Source: F23-D06 sp963643165 (GTDB lineage Bacteria > Bacteroidota > Bacteroidia > Bacteroidales > WCHB1-69). Taken from it: a stretch of 64,000 nucleotides of DNA. The DNA lies in contig CAVIJD010000002.1 of assembly GCA_963643165.1 (NCBI GenBank), positions 1-64,000 of the forward strand. Direction: 5' to 3'. The notes under the pieces are model-generated. The model had not been told where the DNA came from. It saw only the letters and a program-made list of their open reading frames with translations, and ran no database searches. Of this stretch, positions 34,066 through 42,555 are shown in pieces. Within the stretch, counting starts at the first letter, position 1, and every line of letters begins with the position of its first letter. The translations under genes were made by a program, and so were the position numbers.

Positions 34066-34108
34066 CAGCCTCAAAAAAACAACACCTGCAAAGGAGGTTC
34101 TTTGATAC

Positions 34109-34195
34109 GCCGAAGTGGTGGAATGGTAGACACGAGGGACTTAAAATCCCTTGCTCATTGCGAGCGTGTGGGTTCAAGTCCCACCTTCGGTACCA
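34109..34195 (+). tRNA. tRNA-Leu (TAA)
   Basis: A class II tRNA with a long variable arm (TTGCTCATTGCGAGCG region). Acceptor GCCGAAG / CTTCGGT, anticodon loop CTTAAAA (anticodon TAA), T-loop TTCAAGT, discriminator A and an encoded CCA. Confidence 0.96.
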
Positions 34196-34222
34196 ATAAG
34201 CAAGCATTTTGCATAGAATGAA

Positions 34223-34266
34223 AAAAAGTGACATCGGCTTCAGCACGAAGACAATGTCACTTTTTC
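34223..34266. terminator. Terminator after tRNA-Leu
   Basis: AAAAAGTGACAT / ATGTCACTTTTT, a 12-bp stem around an 18-20-nt loop, with T-rich sequence on both strands. Confidence 0.75.
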
Positions 34267-34286
34267 TTGTTTCTGACAAAACAACA

Positions 34287-34325
34287 ACGGGGGCAAGCGT
34301 CTTCTTGCGAAGTCTTTGCCCCCGT
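34287..34325 (-). terminator. Terminator after outer-membrane receptor gene
   Basis: ACGGGGGCAA / TTGCCCCCGT, a 10-bp GC-rich stem, 12 bp beyond the stop of the minus-strand gene. Read on the minus strand it is followed by TTGTTGTTTTGT. Confidence 0.75.
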
Positions 34326-34336
34326 GTCTTTTATTC

Positions 34337-36949
34337 CTACATGTCAGAAGATCCGGAATAATCCTCTTCGGAATAGGACTTCTGCTGCCTGTTCTTGTAG
34401 TTGTTGAGTTTGTAAGTGACGTTGAGTGAAATGTTAAAGCCTTCGTGTTCTCTGAGACTGGAGGAATAGTATCCTGTGCTGCCCGCATTGGGCTCGTAAT
34501 CCTCGTCATAGACGGCGCAATTTTGCCACGACTTTATCTGCATTTGGCGCACTTTAGGGATGAAATAGAGAATGTTTCGGACATTGAGGCTGACGACAAG
34601 GCTATTGTCGAGGAAGCCTTTCTTTGCGCCCATGTTCAGCCAGTAGGTGGCGGAGCGTCTGCCTTGGCCAACGCCGCCCGTGCCCCAGCCCATACTGCCG
34701 GATGTCAGTGAGGAGGACCTGTAGCGGAAGTCAAGTTGCAAGTCGAAATTCTTGCCTACCGTGAAAGTCTGGTTCACGCCCATGTTCCAAGCCCAGTCGC
34801 GCGAGAGGTTCTCGTCAAGCAGATTGTCGCTGTCGATGATGTTGCGGTAGAAACTGCCCGTGACGTTGATGCGCCAAACTTTCTTTACCCTTTGGCTGAA
34901 GAAGATTTCCACACCCATATTCTGGCTTTTGTTATAGTTCATGTAAGTGGTCATAGTGTAAGGGTTGCCGAGCGAGTCCCATTGCATTTCGGTGTTCCTT
35001 GTGATGAGGTTTGTTCTCCGGCGGTAAAAGCCTGTCAAGGTGAGAGCGGTTTTGTCTTTGACGAACATGTAACCTAACTCAAACGAGTTGGCGAACTCGG
35101 GCTCCAGTTCCGGATTCCCGCACGAGAGGTTCTCTTTGTCAGAATAGTTGATGAACGGGTTGAGTTGGTGGATGCGAGGACGCTGCACACGACGCGAGAA
35201 GCTGAACTGCAGCGAATGTTCCGGCGTGAACTCATATTTGAGGTGTATGGTGGGGTAGAAGAAGTTCTTGGCGAAGTGGTTGTAGTTCCAATAGGTGTAA
35301 ACCATGTCTTGTGACTTGAGGTTGGACACGGTGTACGACACTTCGCCTCGAAGTCCTAACTGCATCTGCAACTTGCTCCAGAATGTGTTGGAGTAGATGA
35401 AATAGAGGGCGTTGATATACTCGGAGTAGTTGAAATCGTTGCGCTGTGAGAGGTCTTCAACGGTGTCTGACTCGGAGATGCCCGAGTAGAGGTGATAGTC
35501 TTGCCCCACGCCGCGGTAGGAGAACTTGTAGCCGGTTTCGATACGTCCGCCGTTGCCCACACCCGTCACAAAATCGACCTGTGCCGAAGCGTCGCGGTTC
35601 CGCTCTATGGTCGTGCTTGTCTGGTAATAGTTGTCCTTGAAGTCATTTTTGTGTTGCTGGAAAAGAACGTCTGTGGCGTTGCCGTTCCGGCTGGTGAAGA
35701 AAATGTCTGCCGTGAGCTCGCGCCCCGGGGTGGCGAAGGTCTTCTTGTAGTTGAGTGAGGCGTCAAAGGCATTGAATTTGCGGGTGTTGTCGCCTTCTTG
35801 GTCATACTCGTTCAGGATGCTGTAGGTGGTGTCCGTCCCGGTGATGGTCTCTCTTTGGGTCCGCGACCAGAGGTCGTTGTCGCGTTGCATTTTTCCGAAG
35901 TGTCCTCTGACGTTGAATGACAGGGTGTTGTACTTGTTGATGTAGTAGTCGAGGGAGAGGGATGCGTTCTGGAACCTGTCGCTGTGCGTGCCCGTATTCT
36001 CCTGGTTCATGATGTCGTTGTTCAGGGTGTCCCACGACTCCCGGAACAGGGTTCCGCCGTTGCGGTGCGAGTGGTTGCGGTAGCCATAACTGGCAAACAG
36101 GTTGATTTTGTCGTAACGGTAGTTGAAACTGAGGCTGCCGTTGTATCCGTTGAGGAAGATGTTGTGTTTGTCGTTCTGATAGACGCAAGCGGAGGAGCCG
36201 CCCAAGTTGACCATGCCGTTGAAGCCGGACTCTTTTTTCTTCTTCAGCACCACGTTCAGGATGCCGGCCATGCCGTCGGGCTCAAGCCGCGCTGACGGGT
36301 TGGTGATGACCTCGATGCTTTCAATCATGTCGGCGGGAATCTGGTCCATCGTCAGGTTGGTGGCGCGTCCATCTACCAGTATGGTCACGTTTTCACTGCC
36401 CCTCAAGCTGACGTTGCCCTCCAAGTCAACCGAAACGGAGGGGATCTCTTCCAGGACTTCCGCGGCGGTTTGCCCTGTCGCATTGATGCTCGACTCGACG
36501 TTGAAGACGGTCTTGTCAAGGTTGGTCTGCAGCATGTCTTTCTGGGCTTGGATTACCACGGCTTCCAGTTCCGTGTTTTTGTCTGTCATCTTGTACTTCG
36601 GGATCCGGAATACGGCGTTGCTTTTTGAGATCGTGAATTTGCTGGAGGTTGATTTCTGGTATCCTATATATTGTATTTCCACAAAATATTCTCCAAACGG
36701 GATGTTCTCCAATGTGAATTTGCCGTCGCTGTCGGTGATGCCGTATTGTACGGTGGTGGAGTCGGATGTTTTCTTCACGTTCACGGAGGCATATTCCAAA
36801 GGTACGCCGTTGACATCTACAATTGAACCCGTGACGGTGCCTGACGAATAGTTTGTTTTGGCGGTCTGTTGCATCTCGGGTTGAGCCATTGCCATAAAGC
36901 AGGACAGCAATAGGGTTGCGGAGACGGCGAGTCGTTTTATAATTCCCAT
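34337..36949 (-). CDS. TonB-dependent receptor-like outer-membrane beta-barrel family protein
   Basis: 870 residues with a signal peptide (about 1-22). A carboxypeptidase regulatory-like Ig domain (about 35-125: GSIVDVNGVPLEYASVNVKK, GEYFVEIQYIGY) precedes a TonB-type plug (NATGQTAAEVLEEIPSVSVDLEGNVSLRGSENVTILVDGR, then SIEVITNPSARLEPDGMAGILNVVLKK). A 22-strand-type barrel follows to the C-terminus. It belongs to the Bacteroidota 'outer membrane beta-barrel family' group. No SusD partner is adjacent, so a SusCD glycan system is unlikely; the ligand is unknown. Confidence 0.88.
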   Translation of the reverse strand: MGIIKRLAVSATLLLSCFMAMAQPEMQQTAKTNYSSGTVTGSIVDVNGVPLEYASVNVKKTSDSTTVQYGITDSDGKFTLENIPFGEYFVEIQYIGYQKSTSSKFTISKSNAVFRIPKYKMTDKNTELEAVVIQAQKDMLQTNLDKTVFNVESSINATGQTAAEVLEEIPSVSVDLEGNVSLRGSENVTILVDGRATNLTMDQIPADMIESIEVITNPSARLEPDGMAGILNVVLKKKKESGFNGMVNLGGSSACVYQNDKHNIFLNGYNGSLSFNYRYDKINLFASYGYRNHSHRNGGTLFRESWDTLNNDIMNQENTGTHSDRFQNASLSLDYYINKYNTLSFNVRGHFGKMQRDNDLWSRTQRETITGTDTTYSILNEYDQEGDNTRKFNAFDASLNYKKTFATPGRELTADIFFTSRNGNATDVLFQQHKNDFKDNYYQTSTTIERNRDASAQVDFVTGVGNGGRIETGYKFSYRGVGQDYHLYSGISESDTVEDLSQRNDFNYSEYINALYFIYSNTFWSKLQMQLGLRGEVSYTVSNLKSQDMVYTYWNYNHFAKNFFYPTIHLKYEFTPEHSLQFSFSRRVQRPRIHQLNPFINYSDKENLSCGNPELEPEFANSFELGYMFVKDKTALTLTGFYRRRTNLITRNTEMQWDSLGNPYTMTTYMNYNKSQNMGVEIFFSQRVKKVWRINVTGSFYRNIIDSDNLLDENLSRDWAWNMGVNQTFTVGKNFDLQLDFRYRSSSLTSGSMGWGTGGVGQGRRSATYWLNMGAKKGFLDNSLVVSLNVRNILYFIPKVRQMQIKSWQNCAVYDEDYEPNAGSTGYYSSSLREHEGFNISLNVTYKLNNYKNRQQKSYSEEDYSGSSDM

Positions 36950-36991
36950 AATCTATTAGTTTTTTGTGCGATGTTGAGTAGAATACAATAA

Positions 36992-37049
36992 AAAAAGTTC
37001 AGTAAGGATTTATCCGGAGCGGATAAGTTTAATCCCCACTGAACTTTTT
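36992..37049 (-). terminator. Terminator between PpiD-like and receptor genes
   Basis: An outer stem AAAAAGTTCAGT / ACTGAACTTTTT encloses a smaller hairpin TTATCC / GGATAA. A T-rich tract follows on the minus strand. It separates two minus-strand genes. Confidence 0.8.
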
Positions 37050-37069
37050 CAGCGTTCTTTTATGTTGTG

Positions 37070-39238
37070 CTATTTCTGGTAGAAACGGCAGCGGTTGTCA
37101 ATGACTTTAGTTTGGTTGATGAGATGGTTGACGATGGTCATCTCGCTGCGTTCGCGACCGATTACCTCGTTGCGGAGCATGTTCTTTTCGAGCATCAACT
37201 GTTGGCTGGCGGGGTTTGTGGTTTTGGATTTCACATCCACCACATAGACCATATTCTTTCCTGCCACGGCAGCGGCTTTGTTCTCGTCAAGGCTGAAGAT
37301 CTTGCCGATGGCACTGCCGTCAACGCCGCGGTTGCGGTAGAGGTCGCCGGTGAAACTCAGCATCACGCTGTCCATCACGTGGGTGTTGTATTGCTGAGCC
37401 AGCGCTTGGAAGTCGGCATTGGATGCCAAAGCCTTTGTAACCTCTTCGGCCACCATTTCCGTTTTCTTTTCCATCTCCAGTTGAGCCTTGATGTCGTCTT
37501 TTACGGCTTTCAGTTTCTGAACGCCCTCATCGTGAACGTTTCTCACGGCAGCCACGGCGAAGAACATTCTTTCGACATTGATGACATCGGAGATGTCGTC
37601 TTTCTTTACGTCGTCAGAGAAAGCCCAGCTGACGATGTCACGGCAGTTGGGGAGTTGGTCGATGACGGAGGCCATGGAGAGGATGTTGGTGCCTTTCACG
37701 GTCTGGATACCCTTGGAGGCTGCGGTCGAGATCAGTTCGTCAGCGTTGGTCACGGAAGCGGCAAAGGTGTTGGCTTGCGATTTAAGGGAAGCAACTGTTG
37801 CGTCAGAAGCGGAAATGGGATAGTCATACAAGGCAAATTGTCTTTTGACGATCGGGGCGGTGCGGGAGAGCATCTGGAAGACGATGTATCCGCCGGGTGC
37901 GGCATAGACATAAACATTGCCGTCAGCGGTGCCGGTGAGGCTGTTGTACAGGGCAGGCAGCGTACCTCTTTCAGGAAGCCAAATGGTGGAGTCGTTCTGT
38001 TCGCGGCCGTCGAGGTAGTTGGGCTGCAGGGCGAAGATGGTGGATGCCTTGCTCTCAATCACGTTTTTCAGGCTGTCGGCCAGGTTCTTTGCTTCGCTCT
38101 TGGAGTATTTGGCTGAAGCGTTTTGGGAAGTCTTGAAAGGAAGTTCAATGATGGCGACCTGTACAGAGTCAGGGCGGGCAGACTCTCCAAACACCTTTCC
38201 GAAATACCATTTCTGGTTTTCGTGGTTGTAAGGCTCGATGAAAGAGCCGACAGCGCATTTGAAGATGAGGCTGTCGAGTGCCGGGATGTTGATGTCCTCG
38301 GATTTGTAGTAGGTGCTATCTACCACGCCGTTGCCTCTCTCTGCGCTGTATTCTGCCAAGGATGTCACGGTCGTGAATTTCTGGAAGTCGGCGCGTACGC
38401 TGTCCTCAATGTTTTTCAAGTCGGCCGCCGTGGGGTTGATCGGGAACACGGCCACGTCAATGTCGCGGTTCTTCTCATAAACCGTGAAGAGGTCTTTTTT
38501 GTGTTTGTTGTAAAAGTCTTTGACTTCCTTGTCGCTGACGTTGGCTGCGATGCTGTTGAATGTTGCAGCTTGCGGGTTCACGGCCAGCATGGAAACCATG
38601 GCGTCGGCGTTGTCTTTGGCGAGTTGTTTTGCCATTGGGTCAGAGAAATAGACCGTGTTCTGGGCGAGGGCGAAGTAGCGTGCCGATTTCTCGCCGGAGA
38701 TGGCAAAGCGAACGATGGCCTTGTAGGCGTTGTAAAGTTCCTTGGTCTGGTCGTTGTTGGCGTACTCGTCGATGTTGGTGATGATGGCCATTGCGTTTTC
38801 GGGGCCGTACATTTGAGCGAGGGCGTTTGCGAACTGGGCCATATATTGGTTAGGACGTTGCGTGTTGAGGCTGGCGATCATCTCTGCCTTGAAATCCTCT
38901 TCCATCTGGGAGGTGAACGAAAGGCCGAGCGACTTGAGTTGGTTGTCCAGAATGGCGTCCTGCAGCATCTGCCGCCAGGTCATCTCGTGAATCTGATATG
39001 TTTCGTTCTCGTCGAATGAAGATTTGTTCTGCATTAGGCGCATCAGCGAGGTGTTCTCTTCAAATTGTTCGCTGTATGCCTTGTCCATTTTTTTGCCATC
39101 GACCTTGGCCATGACGTTTTTGTTGGAAAATGTACGGGTCACCTGCGAAAGGTCGCCCAGAATAAACGCAAGCATTGCAAATCCGATGATGACCATCAGT
39201 GCTACGCCATGTTTACGAATCGAGCCAATTGCTGCCAT
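37070..39238 (-). CDS. SurA N-terminal domain / PpiD-like periplasmic folding chaperone
   Basis: 722 residues from ATG 39238 (MAAIGSIRKHG). One N-terminal transmembrane helix (about 11-30) is followed by a SurA-like helical chaperone region (KVDGKKMDKAYSEQFEEN, WRQMLQDAILDNQL) and a parvulin-like middle domain (about 330-450). The architecture matches the inner-membrane-anchored PpiD chaperone of Bacteroidota. It probably helps newly exported outer-membrane proteins. ATG 39244 is in frame two codons upstream, but MAAIG is the usual start. Confidence 0.85.
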   Translation of the reverse strand: MAAIGSIRKHGVALMVIIGFAMLAFILGDLSQVTRTFSNKNVMAKVDGKKMDKAYSEQFEENTSLMRLMQNKSSFDENETYQIHEMTWRQMLQDAILDNQLKSLGLSFTSQMEEDFKAEMIASLNTQRPNQYMAQFANALAQMYGPENAMAIITNIDEYANNDQTKELYNAYKAIVRFAISGEKSARYFALAQNTVYFSDPMAKQLAKDNADAMVSMLAVNPQAATFNSIAANVSDKEVKDFYNKHKKDLFTVYEKNRDIDVAVFPINPTAADLKNIEDSVRADFQKFTTVTSLAEYSAERGNGVVDSTYYKSEDINIPALDSLIFKCAVGSFIEPYNHENQKWYFGKVFGESARPDSVQVAIIELPFKTSQNASAKYSKSEAKNLADSLKNVIESKASTIFALQPNYLDGREQNDSTIWLPERGTLPALYNSLTGTADGNVYVYAAPGGYIVFQMLSRTAPIVKRQFALYDYPISASDATVASLKSQANTFAASVTNADELISTAASKGIQTVKGTNILSMASVIDQLPNCRDIVSWAFSDDVKKDDISDVINVERMFFAVAAVRNVHDEGVQKLKAVKDDIKAQLEMEKKTEMVAEEVTKALASNADFQALAQQYNTHVMDSVMLSFTGDLYRNRGVDGSAIGKIFSLDENKAAAVAGKNMVYVVDVKSKTTNPASQQLMLEKNMLRNEVIGRERSEMTIVNHLINQTKVIDNRCRFYQK

Positions 39239-39287
39239 ATTCAATTACTGTTTTTTATAGTTGTACAATGTTTTTCAAAAAAGCGTG

Positions 39288-39295
39288 CAAAAATA
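39288..39295 (-). promoter_or_regulatory. -7 box of PpiD-like gene
   Basis: TATTTTTG on the minus strand, about 50 bp before the start codon. Confidence 0.6.
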
Positions 39296-39401
39296 GCATT
39301 TTTTCTTTTGGTCTCTGTTTTTCCGCTTTATTATTTTTCCGTTTCTGCCGTGATAGAGACACTGACTATGCTTTGAACGTGCGTTTTCAAGCACGGGACG
39401 G

Positions 39402-40013
39402 TCAGTCGCGGATGCGCATTCCGAGTTCTTGCAAGAATGGCTTGATTACAGGGTTCTGCTCTTCGAGATTCTTGAACTTGTCGTCGGTACTGATGATGAT
39501 TTTCTTTTTCTCAAGATGCGCGTTGGTCTCTATGACAATATCGTCAACTTTGAGGGAGAAGTGACTGCGCCAATAGTCCAGCAGTGCCGGTTTCCTGGAC
39601 TCATACTCATCTTTCAGAAAGTCGTTCATCACTTCGACGTGTACGATGCCCTCTTTGTATTCGGGCATTCTGTCTTTCATGGGATGGTAGATCATCGGGA
39701 AGTGCGAAATGACGTCGTTGAACATCTTGTTCCAGCAGTCGGCGAAAGTTTCGGGTTCTTGGGCGGCTGCGGTATTGTCCGGGGCGGTGCGTTCTTCTGC
39801 CGTGTCGGGTTTGACCGGTTCTGGCTGTCGGGGCGGTGTCGCGGGGTTTGCCGTCGCGTTGCCGTCCTCCATGACGTTGCGGATAGAGGGGATTTGCCGG
39901 ATGGGCGGTGCCCCCGGGAACTTGAAGTCTTGGTTTGATAATCTCGGCTTGTCGGAAAAGGCTGCGGCTGCCGCTGTCTCTCCGGTGGTGGAGGCCGTTC
40001 CACCCTCTGGGTT
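39402..40013 (-). CDS. dnaX: DnaX C-terminal (tau-specific) region in the +1 frame
   Basis: 203 codons that continue directly from the dnaX frame if one base (T 40014) is skipped. The first part is a Pro/Ala/Thr-rich linker (ETAAAAAFSDKPRLSNQDFKF), as in DnaX proteins between clamp-loader core and tau domain. The last about 110 residues (FADCWNKMF, VEVMNDFLKDEYESRKPALLDYWR, KPFLQELGMRIRD) form a compact domain like the C-terminal domain of Bacteroidota DnaX. There is an internal ATG at 39872, but nothing suggests a separate gene: no promoter and an unbroken frame back to the overlap. With the first part it would make a 578-residue protein, the usual DnaX size. Confidence 0.8.
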   Translation of the reverse strand, partial: NPEGGTASTTGETAAAAAFSDKPRLSNQDFKFPGAPPIRQIPSIRNVMEDGNATANPATPPRQPEPVKPDTAEERTAPDNTAAAQEPETFADCWNKMFNDVISHFPMIYHPMKDRMPEYKEGIVHVEVMNDFLKDEYESRKPALLDYWRSHFSLKVDDIVIETNAHLEKKKIIISTDDKFKNLEEQNPVIKPFLQELGMRIRD

Positions 40014-40026
40014 ATTTACGCTCCTG
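40012..40026 (-). promoter_or_regulatory. Candidate programmed +1 frameshift site in dnaX
   Basis: On the minus strand the bases read CAG GAG CGT AAA TAA C. AGGAG resembles a Shine-Dalgarno sequence and ends 3 nt before the AAA codon that would be in the P site, with TAA in the A site. This copies the geometry of the prfB +1 site (AGGGGG, 3 nt, CTT TGA C). The +1 frame is open only between 40061 and the stop, so any shift has to occur in this 50-bp window. Confidence 0.5.
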
Positions 40027-41139
40027 CGATTGCCTGGCTTTTTTGAACAGGTAGTTCGCGTTTATCTGCATCAGGCACAGTTCAACTGACAGTCGCTTGT
40101 TGTTGGACATCTTGTAGTTGAAGTCGCACTGGTTGGCCAATTCCATGGCCCTGAGCAACAGGGCGCGGTCTGCCGTCTGCGCCTGCCGCACCAGCCGGTC
40201 GCGGATGTTGTCGGAGGTCTCCAGCAGTCTCGACGTGGCGGGGTCTCGGGCAATCAGGAGGTTCCGGAAATGGGAGGCCAGCCCGGAGATGAAGTTCTGG
40301 GCGTCGAAGCCGCGGGTCAGGATGTCGTCAAAGAGCAGCAGCGCCTGCGCTAGCTCTTCGCTGAACAGGTAGTCCGTCACTTTGAAGTAATTGTCCACGT
40401 CCAGCACGTTGAGGTTCTCGATGGCGTCGGCGTAAGTGACCTTCTTGCCCGAAAAGCTCACCATGCGGTCGAAGATGGACAGGGCGTCGCGGAGTGCGCC
40501 GTCGGCCTTGTCGGCAATGACGCGCAAGGCCTCCTCCTCGGCCTCCACCCCCTCTTGCGAGGCTACATACTGGAGGTGTTTGATGATGTCGCGTTCTTCA
40601 ATACGTTTGAAATCATACACTTGACATCTCGAAAGGATGGTCGGGATGATCTTGTGCTTTTCGGTGGTCGCCATGATGAATTTGGCGTATGCCGGCGGCT
40701 CCTCCAGGGTTTTGAGGAAAGCATTGAAGGCCGCCCCCGAGAGCATGTGAACCTCATCGATGATGTAAACCTTGTATTTGGCGCCTTGCGGCGGAATGTG
40801 TACCTGCTCCACTAACGAGCGGATGTCCTCAACGGAGTTGTTGGAGGCCGCGTCGAGCTCGAACACGTTGAACGACGCCGAATTGTTGAACGACTGGCAC
40901 GACTCGCACGCGTTGCATGGCTCGAAGGTGTCGGTGAGGTGCTGGCAGTTGAGCGCCTTGGCGAAAATACGGGCACAGGTGGTCTTGCCGACACCGCGCG
41001 GCCCGCAGAACAAGAATGCCTGCGCCACCTGGCCGGTGCGGATCGCATTCTTTAAAGTCGAGGTTATAGCATCCTGCCCTACAACAGAACTGAAAGTCGT
41101 TGGCCTGTACTTGCGGGCAGATACAATAAAATTATCCAT
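40012..41139 (-). CDS. dnaX: DNA polymerase III gamma/tau subunit, in-frame (gamma-like) part
   Basis: The clamp-loader ATPase, 375 residues to the TAA at 40012-40014. It starts MDNFIVSARKYRP. Walker A GPRGVGKTT is at 46-54 and the zinc cysteines are Cys65, Cys75, Cys78 and Cys81. Also visible are IDEVHMLSGAAFNAFLKTLEEPP (Walker B), TEKHKIIPTILSRC (sensor 1/arginine finger) and domain III. The frame is open upstream to 41460 without homology, and the promoter at 41171 fixes ATG 41139. The protein stops where the tau linker should begin; the rest is in the +1 frame. Confidence 0.93.
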   Translation of the reverse strand: MDNFIVSARKYRPTTFSSVVGQDAITSTLKNAIRTGQVAQAFLFCGPRGVGKTTCARIFAKALNCQHLTDTFEPCNACESCQSFNNSASFNVFELDAASNNSVEDIRSLVEQVHIPPQGAKYKVYIIDEVHMLSGAAFNAFLKTLEEPPAYAKFIMATTEKHKIIPTILSRCQVYDFKRIEERDIIKHLQYVASQEGVEAEEEALRVIADKADGALRDALSIFDRMVSFSGKKVTYADAIENLNVLDVDNYFKVTDYLFSEELAQALLLFDDILTRGFDAQNFISGLASHFRNLLIARDPATSRLLETSDNIRDRLVRQAQTADRALLLRAMELANQCDFNYKMSNNKRLSVELCLMQINANYLFKKARQSQERK

Positions 41140-41170
41140 AGTTGTCTTGTTGTTGTGTTGAAACGAGCGG

Positions 41171-41178
41171 CAAATATA
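41171..41178 (-). promoter_or_regulatory. -7 box of dnaX
   Basis: TATATTTG on the minus strand, followed by CCGCTCG, 32 bp before ATG 41139. Confidence 0.65.
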
Positions 41179-41246
41179 CAAAAATCGAAAATACCACACT
41201 TTTGTCCGCTCATTTGTCGCAGACGTGCACACATACAAAAATTTTA

Positions 41247-41254
41247 TATCTTTG
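41247..41254 (+). promoter_or_regulatory. -7 box of the bamD-rpoZ-coaBC cluster
   Basis: TATCTTTG followed by CACG, 16 bp before ATG 41270, so the leader is very short. Divergent from the dnaX promoter. Confidence 0.65.
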
Positions 41255-41269
41255 CACGTTTTACTTATT

Positions 41270-42184
41270 ATGACCAAGAAGATTGTTAACTTGTTGATAA
41301 TAACGCTGTTGGTGACATCTGCAAAGTGCTTTGCGGGCGCGGCTCCGTGCCTTGTGTTCCCGACAGACACGCCAGCGGTGCCGGCCAAGACGGTTGGAGA
41401 CTCCGCCAAAACTGCGGCCAAGGTGAGCAAGAGACCCAAGAAAGTACGCAGCCAAGGCAAGAAGGTTACGTTCGAGAACTTTGACCAGCAGTACGCCCGG
41501 GCACTCCGCTATTACAACAACGGCCAATATCTCTCCGCCGCCGGCTTGTTTGAGAATCTTTACCCCCTCTCGTTAGGGACGGAGAAAGCCGACACCATTC
41601 TGTTTCTTTTCGCCCACAGTTATTACAAGAACGGCGACTACGACATGGCGGCGTTCCATTTCAGAGACTATGCGCGCCGCTATCCCAACACCTCCCGTAC
41701 CGAAGACGCTTTCTACTACGGCATCTGCGCCATATACAATTCAAGTCCCGAATTCTCGCTGGACCAGAGCAATACGGAGTTTGCAATTGAACAGATTAAG
41801 GCTTTCTTGCAGGCTTATCCCAACAGCTCGCACGTCGAGGAGTGTAACGTGATGCTGGATGCCATGCGCACCAAGTTGGCCAGGAAAGACCTGGAAATCT
41901 TGATCCTCTATTACGACACCGACCACTACGAGGCTTGCCAGATCGCGGCCAAGAATTTCTTCAACGACTATTCTTACTCGCCGCTGATGCCTGAGGCCAT
42001 TTATTATCTTGTGCTGAACAACCTTGAATATGCCAAGCGGAGCGTGGAAAGCAAGAAGAAGGAACGCTACACGGCCTGTCTGGACGCGTGCAACAGACTC
42101 CTCCTGAACTATCCCGAGAACAAATACACCGCTGAGGTGAACAAGATTGCGCAAGATGTGCGCAAACAACTGAACGGAAAATAA
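41270..42184 (+). CDS. BamD-like outer-membrane assembly factor
   Basis: 304 residues from ATG 41270. The hydrophobic signal (about 5-22) ends near CFAGA. After a basic linker rich in Lys/Ala (about 45-68), TPR-like repeats follow: ALRYYNNGQYLSAAGLFENLY, FLFAHSYYKNGDYDMAAFHFRDYARRYPNTS, and SNTEFAIEQIKAFLQAYPNSS. These match BamD. Unlike usual BamD there is no good lipobox: Cys20 is preceded by Lys and Cys27 by Pro. The open frame reaches 41225, but that lies in the promoter. The gene order with rpoZ and coaBC supports the call. Confidence 0.85.
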   Translation: MTKKIVNLLIITLLVTSAKCFAGAAPCLVFPTDTPAVPAKTVGDSAKTAAKVSKRPKKVRSQGKKVTFENFDQQYARALRYYNNGQYLSAAGLFENLYPLSLGTEKADTILFLFAHSYYKNGDYDMAAFHFRDYARRYPNTSRTEDAFYYGICAIYNSSPEFSLDQSNTEFAIEQIKAFLQAYPNSSHVEECNVMLDAMRTKLARKDLEILILYYDTDHYEACQIAAKNFFNDYSYSPLMPEAIYYLVLNNLEYAKRSVESKKKERYTACLDACNRLLLNYPENKYTAEVNKIAQDVRKQLNGK

Positions 42185-42213
42185 ATTCAAATTCGCGAAA
42201 TATACAACAATAA

Positions 42214-42546
42214 ATGAAAGCTGCAGATTACAAAAAACTTAAGACAGATCTTTTTGCCAAGACCAAAGACATCAGACAATACGACAAGGAGACAGGTAAC
42301 TATTATAAAAGTATTGTCATCATGTCGAAGAGGGCTGACCAGATAGCCGCCGACCTGAAACAGGAGTTCATAGAGAGCTCGCAGCAGTACGCCACGGGCA
42401 ACGACACGCTGGATGAGGTTACGGAGAACCGCGAGCAGATTGAACTCTCCAAGTTCTATGAGCAGTTGCCCAAACCGACGCAACTTGCCCTCTATGAATT
42501 CGAGAACGATATGATCTATTTCAAGGATTCAGACAACAACCAATAA
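42214..42546 (+). CDS. rpoZ: RNA polymerase omega subunit, Bacteroidota type
   Basis: 110 residues. The core ETGNYYKSIVIMSKRADQIA corresponds to the conserved helix of omega, and ENREQIELSKFYEQLPKPTQLALYEFEND is typical of the extended Bacteroidota form. Omega stabilises the beta' subunit during RNA polymerase assembly. The position between bamD (29 bp upstream) and coaBC (9 bp downstream) is the usual one in this phylum. Confidence 0.88.
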   Translation: MKAADYKKLKTDLFAKTKDIRQYDKETGNYYKSIVIMSKRADQIAADLKQEFIESSQQYATGNDTLDEVTENREQIELSKFYEQLPKPTQLALYEFENDMIYFKDSDNNQ

Positions 42547-42555
42547 TCCAACAGC

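Noticed and set aside
39692..40003. Open frame of 103 codons on the minus strand over the tau linker
   Set aside because: A Pro/Arg/Thr-rich reading in a third frame. The +1 frame carries the homologous linker and domain.
40038..40044. Classical E. coli-type -1 slippery heptamer A-AAA-AAG in dnaX
   Set aside because: The A6G run is present, but the phase is wrong for the heptamer, and a -1 shift reaches a stop after seven codons. The tau-like region needs +1.
41140..41460. N-terminal extension of the dnaX frame
   Set aside because: It crosses the dnaX and bamD promoters and has no similarity to DnaX, which starts at the MDNF position.
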